In this document: positions 51,601 through 60,600 of the stretch, in pieces
Position numbering within the stretch: the stretch's first letter is position 1
Layout: the number at the start of each line of letters is the position of its first letter
Origin: Pterois miles
Taxonomy: Eukaryota; Chordata; Actinopteri; Perciformes; Scorpaenidae
NCBI GenBank assembly: GCA_947000775.1
Contig: CAMQGK010000637.1
Location: 13,433,501 to 13,497,500, forward strand
Direction of reading: 5' to 3'
Length of the DNA: 64,000 nt
The notes under the pieces: model-generated
What the model saw: the letters and a program-made list of their open reading frames with translations, nothing else
Databases searched by the model: none
Told to the model about the DNA's origin: nothing
Translations under genes and position numbers: made by a program

Positions 51601-54600
51601 CTTTTGGGAATCTTGCAGCAGACAACGAGAGCTGCGTGGTGTCAAGGGATGATTATCTCATCTACACAACTGAGAGCACGGTGCGCAGCCTGCGCCTCGA
51701 CCCTGAGGACCACGCGTTGCCTTTCCCTGTGGTTAATGTGCCACGTACTTCAGTGGCGCTGGATTTTGACCTTACAGACAGGAGGATCTACTTCACACAG
51801 AGCTCTGGCGCAGGAGCGAGTAAGATCAGCTACATCAGCCTGTCCTCTCCCACCTCAGCCCCCGTAGTGGTGGCTTCAGGTAGGTTTTGCACTCACATAC
51901 ACGTTTATTTATTCCTCTTTTAATCTTTTATGGATGTTTTATGGAGGTGAAACCAGTGGTATTGCTGATGTTTTGACAGATCTAGGGGCTCCTGATGGCA
52001 TTGCTTATGACTGGATAAACAGAAGAATTTACTACAGTGACTATGTCAACCAGAGCATCAGCTCAATGTCTGTGGATGGCTCTCAAAGGACTGTTATTGC
52101 CCATGTGTCCAGGCCAAGGGCCATCATGTTGGATCCCTGCAGGGGGTATGACTAACACAACACACACTCTCTCTGTTCATCTGATTAAACTTAGATTTAA
52201 TAAATAATCCTTCCTTGTTCCACAGATACATGTATTGGACGGACTGGGGAACCCATGCCAAGATTGAACGAGCAACATTGGGTGGAAACTTCAGAACAGA
52301 GATTGTGAACAGCAGTCTTGTGTGGCCCAATGGACTGACCCTGGATTATGAAGAAGAGAGGCTCTACTGGGCGGACGCCAGCTTGTAAGATCTGCGAAAT
52401 GTCACTGTTGAAATATATACAAAAATCTATCACCCTGTCAAACTGCTGCTATTATCATTATTTTGCTCTGCCATCAGACAGAAGATTGAGCGATCCTCTC
52501 TCACGGGGTCCAATCGGGAGGTCATTGTCAGCACAGCTATCTACCCCTTTGCTATGACCATGTTTGGCCAGTTCATCTACTGGACCGACTGGAACACGCG
52601 CAGCATCTATCGGGCCAACAAGCATGACGGCTCTGACCAGAGGATCATGATTCAGAACCTTCCATCTCGGCCAATGGACATCCACGTTCTGGCCGGCAGG
52701 AAGCAGCAGCAGTGTGATAGTCCATGCCAGCAGTTTAATGGAGGCTGCAGCCACATCTGCACACCAGGTACAAGCAGTCATTTAGTTTTTCAGCAAAATA
52801 TTATTATTGTTTTTATATACTTTATTTCAGGAGTGCAGGAGTTAAAATAAATCTGCATTTGTTTACATGTAAACAAATGTAGATTTATGTGTTGTTTATA
52901 CTTATGTAATTCCTACAGTGTTTGCATATTTTAAAGTGAAAAAAGTAAAAGTGATAATTAGAAAAAAATAGAAAATAAAGTTTTTATTTTTAATATGTAA
53001 AAGTAGTTGGCTAGTAGGCTCAGTTTTACAGCTAGATTCTAGATTGTTGGGGAGGAGGCTAAAAAACGCTCCAAACAAAAAAAAAAAAAGCTGCAAAAAA
53101 ACTGCCATGGCTGTTTCAAAGGGGGTTCAATGGGTTCTGTGGGTACCCGCGAGTCTCCCCTTTACGGACATGCCCACTTTTTTAATCACATACTGTTTGT
53201 GGTCATCGTCAAGTCAGCATGTTATGATTTGAGCATATTTTTTATGCTAAATGCAGTACCTGTGAGGGTTTCTGGACAATATTTGTTATCATTTTGTGTT
53301 GTTTATTGATTTCCAGTTGTAAATATACAGTATACACACATTTGCATAAAGCAGCATATTTGCCCATTCCTTTGTTGATAGGAGTTTTAAATAATTTGCA
53401 ACTGATCGAGATTAACTATGGACAATCGTGATTAATCTCAATTAAATATTTTAATTGCTTGACAGCCCTAATATACAGTACACACCTGTACTTGATATTC
53501 TTTTAGTTTAACTCATTGTATAAACTGTTCTATGTTATTTTATTTTGTTAGGACCCAACGGAGCTGAGTGTCAGTGTCCTTCAGAGGGCCGCTGGTACCT
53601 GGCTGACAACAAGCACTGCATCCCTGATAATGGGACTCGCTGCCAGCCAGGACAGTTCACCTGTATGAATGGCCGCTGTATTCGGGCCCAGTGGAAGTGT
53701 GACAATGACAATGACTGTGGAGACGGCAGTGACGAGTTGGAGCGAGTCTGTGGTAGGGTGCTCTTTAAAGTGCTACAATTCATTTTGTTCTTTATTTGCA
53801 TTTCTTCCTCATTTTACATTTTAATGACTTATCTAAAATCTTACTGTTGATTAGTAGTCCTTGAAGTCCTCATAGAGCCCTTACACCTCCTGTGAATAAA
53901 CCTTTACCTTCACTAATACTAACAAGTTATGTGTTTCTGCTTTAACAAAATTCCTTCCTAGGCCCTAAATCTGACTCCAACTATGTCGGTGTGTATGCGT
54001 GCACTTCATGATTACATTTCCATTAACATGCATCTAATTCCTAGTTATTAACAACAAAAGAACATTAACAAATCAATCAATGTGCTTATATCTTTGCATG
54101 CAGTCCCACAGCTGCTGTCATCCTTTATTGCCTTGTCAGGTAAAATGAGCGTCCATTGCGTATCGTGTATTCAGGCCTCTTATTGGCCAGAGCTCTCACA
54201 TGTTCTTGACTCTGATTGGCAGCCTTCCACACCTGTGAGCCCACAGTGTTTACTTGTGGCAACGGGCGATGTGTGCCTTACCACTACCGCTGCGACCACT
54301 ACGACGACTGTGGAGACAACAGTGACGAGGTGGGCTGTCTGTTCAGACCATGTGACCCCAACACAGAGTTCACCTGCAACAACGGGCGCTGCATTGCAAA
54401 GGACTATGTCTGCAATGGCATCAACAACTGCTACGACAACGGCACCTCGGATGAACAAAACTGCCGTGAGTATCCCCAGTTTGTCAGCCAGAGGGAAATG
54501 TTCAAATCAAAGTGGCTATTACTTATAGTAAATATTGTAACTTCTGATGAACTTCTGATTTCAGCGGAGAGAACCTGCCAGCCAGAACACACAAAATGTC

Positions 54601-57600
54601 AGTCCACCAACATCTGCATCCCACGTTCATACCTGTGTGACGGAGACAATGACTGTGGTGATATGAGCGACGAGAGCCCGACACATTGTGGTGAGTTCAG
54701 CAGCAGCTTTAGGGTCAAAACAATGTTTTTTTTCTGTTTAAGTTGCTAATTAATATTTTCTGTCATTTTATTAATTGTACAATTTATCTCATATAGTTGT
54801 AGCCTGTTTTTCACAGCAGACATTTAGACATGTCCTTGCAGAAAAGGCACATTTTTAATGAATGATATTAATTATGGCTGCATCATAATAGGGTGTATCC
54901 CATTTAAGTGTCCACTGGGACACAAATTGGAATGAACATTTTTTTTGTTTTCTGCTTTCTGACATTTTATAGATCAAATTAATCACCAAATCAACCAATT
55001 TATCGATCATTATAATTTGCCGATTAATCGATAATGAAAATAATCATTACAGCCCCATTAGAAACACTTGTGCTTTTCCTGCTATGATGTTCAAATGTCG
55101 GCTTATGCTGTGTCTTAATCACTTAGTATTCCCTACTAAATAAACACAAAATAATTTAGTTGACACTGAGAAGTAAATTGATATTTCACACTTATAAACA
55201 TCGTTTAACACTTATAAATCATCGTTTTGTGTCATGGTTGATAGGTGTAATGTTGCTTGTCTGTAATTTTCATCTGTCAATCTGTTATTGGTGAAACATT
55301 GCATTGTGGGGCTTTTAAAGTGCACTAGGTAGCAAATAGGGAGTGATTTTGGAAACAGTCATATACAGTAGTAGGTTCAAGGAATGATGGTCAATGACCA
55401 TAAGAGGATCCGTTTACTAGAGCTTTATATTGGCAAGAACACGATAAGTATCATGACACGGGTTACGATTCGATATGCTGCGATACTGTGAGGTGCAGTG
55501 CAATTTTGGGAAAACTGTTAGAGTATAAAAAAAAAACACCACCATATTTAGAAATACATTTTCTTTTTTATGCAATCTGAACAGTGAGATCTGTATTTAT
55601 CACTGTCCCTGTAACATCCAACATCATAGAGGTACTTTGACAGGGTGTATATCTTTGCAAATGAAATAAAGTATTGACTGAGTTAATCTTTACATGTAGA
55701 TTATTAATTCAAAATCTATAGTGTTTTTGAGAATTGATATAGTGTCATAAAACATATCGCAATACTTGATATTTTCCTACATTTCTTTTTCTTACATTTT
55801 CTTACTTAACTAAAAGGGTTTTACAGAGAAACAGTTAGAAATGAAAAACACTGGCAGAAGCTGCTGTGAATCAAACCAAAAAAAGCATTTAATAATTGTA
55901 AATATGGCTTGTTTTCTATATATGGCTTTAACCCACTGTACGGTAGAATCAGAAATCATTCTGAGAATGATTGTTCGCAAATGATCTGCTCAGTCTGAGT
56001 AAAACAAGATTTTAAGCCATCAGAAGTTATGAGAAAGATGATAGTGTTTATCCCCCACGACACCCTCATCAGCATGTTAAGGTTCCCACACTGACAAGTC
56101 CTCCAAGTGATTTCATGCCTTTTTACGTCTTCTACACAGCGGCGTCCACATGTTCCCAGAGCGAGGTCCGCTGCTCCAGCGGTCGCTGCATTCCCGCCCA
56201 CTGGTACTGTGACGGAGGAGCAGACTGCGCTGACGGGTCCGATGAACCCCTCTCCTGCAGTGAGTGTCGCACAAACTCCCTCACCCCCAAAAACGGGCCT
56301 GTCGTGGCTTTGTGTGTCTCCCCCCGCCCCATCATCAGCTGCTCGCTTATTGTGTGTTTGTGTCTGTCTGCCAATCTGCATCTGTGTGTGCTGCTGTGTG
56401 AATGCTGTGAGTGATGTAGCGGAGAGTGCGAGTCAGTGGTGTATTTCTTTGTTGACGATGTGGTCAGTCAGGCCTCCTATTGTGCGCCGCATTCCTCTGT
56501 GGTGACGCCCCTCAGTGTCCTCTGACAAACAGCACCTCCCCCTCCCTTTGTCCACCAGGGGTTACAGAGCCTCACTTTGGCTTTTGTTTAGATAGCTCGC
56601 CATGCATGGGAATGTGGAGTTGCCATGACTATTTTGAAAGCCTTGCCACTGTTGTATTGTGCCTTGATTATTGGTAGAAAGGCAGTGGGGGAAGTACCTG
56701 AGATAATTGAAAATGAGGGGGGAAAAGGGCTAAGAATTTCTAATGAATATAACTGTTTTGCAGAAGATATTAAACACAATACTATGCTGTGTTATTTACA
56801 GTTTAATGATTTTTCTCTGCAGCCACACTGGTCAGAACCTGCAACACAGATCAGTTTCGCTGTGATGATGGCAGGTGCATTGCCTCATCCTGGATCTGTG
56901 ACGGGGACAATGACTGTGGCGACATGAGCGACGAAGACCAGAGGCATAATTGTGGTATGCATCCTTTCATGACCTCTTCCTCTCCTTCCACTTACGCTTC
57001 CTCTTTGTCCTCTTCTTCACCCCTTTCGTCATCTCCTCCCCTTGTAGCCCATCCACTTGTTCCCCATCACTTTGCCCCCTCCTGCTTCCCTCATCCTCTC
57101 GTTATTCAGGACACTGATGGATTAAGGATACACACCACTGCGGGAATGTTGTGTGGGAGACACTGGCAGTCATTGCACGGCACCTTTGGTCTCCTGTAGA
57201 AGGTCTCCAATCCAAGGAGTTGACATTCCTGATTTCTCCTGCCTCACTCGTTACTTTGTGCATGTCTCCTTTCTCTGGCTTCCTGGCTCAGGGTGGATCA
57301 AGACTCTTATATCTCACCAGTGTGTGCTCCAACAATAAGATGCCTGAAGCGAAAGTCTTCAGCACTGCCTGAGCCTCTGAGACTCACTTCAAACAATGTG
57401 GATCAATCACATTAGATGGATAAAGAATTTGAAGTCATGGCTGTGTGTTTTGAAATACAGTTTGGAATGTTTGGATTGCCAGAAATGCAGGTTGATGTTG
57501 GGTCATCACCATCATTATTTAACTTCTTGTAAATCTCCCCTACCTGACTTTATTTTTTAAAAATTATTTTCCAGGCAATCGCACATGTTCAAGTGCAGAG

Positions 57601-60600
57601 TTCACCTGTGTGAACAACCAACCACCTCAGCGGAAATGCATCCCACGTGACTGGGTGTGTGATGGAGACGCAGACTGTGCAGATGCATTAGATGAACATC
57701 AAAACTGTTCACGCAGGTCCTGTGGCATCAATGAGTTCAGCTGTAGCAACGGCCTCTGCATACGCAGCTCCTACAGGTTAGAAAAATGACCTCTTTTTCA
57801 GATTACATCTGTAATCAGTCTGTCTGGAAACGTGAGCTCAGCTTTTATCTTTTAAAATCAGGTGTGATCGACGCAACGACTGTGGGGACAGCAGTGACGA
57901 GCAGAGCTGCACCTACCAGCCGTGCCAGCAGCACCAGTTCACGTGCCAGAACGGCCGCTGCGTGTCCCACGATTTTGTCTGCGACGGCGACAACGACTGC
58001 GGGGACGAGTCTGACGAGGTGGAGCACATGTGCCGCACGCCAGCACCCACCTGTCCTCCTGGAGAGTTCAGATGCGACAACGGGCACTGCATCCCCCTTA
58101 GCCAGGTGTGCGACAGAAGTGACGACTGCTCCGACAACAGCGACGAGAAGGGCTGCGGTGAGTAAAGAGATTTTCAGAATAGTTCAAGAAATTGTTGCTA
58201 TTAATAATATGCTTTTAACCCTTCAGTTTCTTCAGTGTCTGCATTTGGGTTTCTCCAGCTGGTGCATGCTCCCTCTAGGGGAGATGTGAAAGAAGTGCTG
58301 ACGGCAATACGGGGAGATACAACCACAAATTGTCAACAGCCAAATCATAGCACAGTTATACTTTCTGCAATACTAACAATAATTGGCAAACACAAATGCT
58401 GCTGTTACATTATGTATAGCAAATGACTAAAGAGATTGTATGTCATCCATAGATACTGCATATAGCATTGTATTACTACTACTATTACTACACAGGATTA
58501 GGATTGGAATCAAATTAAAATGTTGTGATTGTATTATGTCTGAGCATCTCATATTCATAGTCACATACCCTCGTTTTGTCACGTCCCTTGGTGTCACTTT
58601 ATTTTCGGCATCAAAACCACTATAGTTACCCTTGGCATCACTTTACGTGTTCCTAATTGATAATAACAAGTAAATACTAACTCAAATTTCATCAAACTCA
58701 GTTAAATCAAACTACTGTCTTAATCGTATTACTCTGAATTTGTGTGCCTGCATATAAACATAGTCATTGTATAGCTGGAAATACTATTTTTTTTTCTCCA
58801 TAATTTCACTTATGTTCATTTCATTCTAAAATTCTTAATTAATTGAGAAAATAGTCAGTACTTATCATTTAAGTATTTCATTTATACAAAAGTATACAAA
58901 AATAGGCTTTAACAACTATTTCATATTGACTATTGGCATATTAAACTACAAGAAAACATGATATATTGTTAAGTTATTATTGAGATATGAAATGACTTTT
59001 ATCAGGATAGAAGATTTTGGCCATGTTACCCAGCCTTAATTATTGTGACCGAAAGACACAGTATAGATGAAGAAAAAGAAATAAAAAAGAATAAATCAAT
59101 AGTTCAAATGAATAAATACAAGAACACAAATAGATTTGATTAGACAAAAGGACAAAAGCGCTTTTTGCTAACGACTTTAATAATTTTGTTGCTATTATGC
59201 TCCTTTGACTGCAGGTGTCAATGAATGCACAGACCCGTCCATCCATCACTGTGATCACAACTGCACCGACACACCCACCAGCTTCATCTGCACCTGTCGC
59301 CCCGGCTACCGCCTCATGTCTGACAGCAAAACGTGTGACGACATCAACGAGTGTGCGGAGACGCCGAGCGTGTGCAGCCAGGTCTGTGAGAACACCGTCG
59401 GCTCCTATGTATGCAAGTGTGCCCCAGGATTCCTCCGAGAGCCGGACGGCCGCAGCTGCCGCCAGAACAGCAACATCTCGCCCTACCTCATCTTCAGCAA
59501 CCGCTATTACCTTAGAAACCTGTCAACGGACGGACAGGCCTACTCTCTGATCCTGCAGGGCCTGACCAGCGTGGTGGCCATGGACTTTGATCGTGTGGAC
59601 AAGCGTCTTTATTGGATTGACGTGAGCCGCAGAGTGATAGAGAGGATGTCCTTCAATGGCAGCAACAGAGAGGTGGTGGTCAATGGAGTTCTCCATGGCG
59701 AGGGCCTCGCAGTGGACTGGATAGGCCGAAAACTGTACTGGGTGGACAGCTTCTTGGATTGTCTCAAAGTGTCTGAGCTGGATGGTCGATTTGTGAAGAA
59801 ACTGGCTGAGCACTGTGTTGATACCAACAACAGCTACTGCTTTGAAAACCCCAGAGCCATTGTGCTGCATCCCAAATATGGGTGAGTCTGAGGGGAGGAG
59901 GAATTAAGCCTTTTCATAAAACCTGTTCAATATATGAGCCGGGCCAGTGTTATTGGCCGGGATGCTGTTTTTGCTTATCACAATATGTTGGTATCAGCAT
60001 AGACGATGGTATACAGTCTAAAAGAAATTGCAGTGCAAAAAATTGCAAAAAATAAATATTTTATAGGCAGATATATTGTGCATATTTGATCTTTCTGTCT
60101 TAATTAAATTTTAGTAATCATCACCTACTTACCATGAAATGTACAGACCTGTCAAATTAAGTGTTACCTTTTAATGGTAAGGCTTTTTATGTGTCTGTAA
60201 TTTCCTTTAATTTGTTACCGATTGTCCGGAGAGTAGAGTCAGAATAGAAAAGATTTAGATAAAGGAATACTGACACAAAATGACCATTTGTATATAAATT
60301 ACTGACCGTTTGTAACCTTGAATTCTTGAAGAAAACTTTGTTGTTCTTGCTCAACAGTGAACGAATCTCATTTATCCTCTCAAAAGTCTCATTTATCCAC
60401 TTGTATGCTCACCGCTTCCCAGACACATGCGTTTTTGCGGAACCTTACTACTTAAAATACTTCTGCATAAACAGTTTCACGACTATGCGCAACTCGTCCA
60501 CGAGTCTGAAGTGTATTAAATAGTACGATTTTGTCGATGATGCACGTTTTTGGGAAGTCGTGTCGCAAGTCGTGTGAGTTTGTAAACAAATATTTTGATA

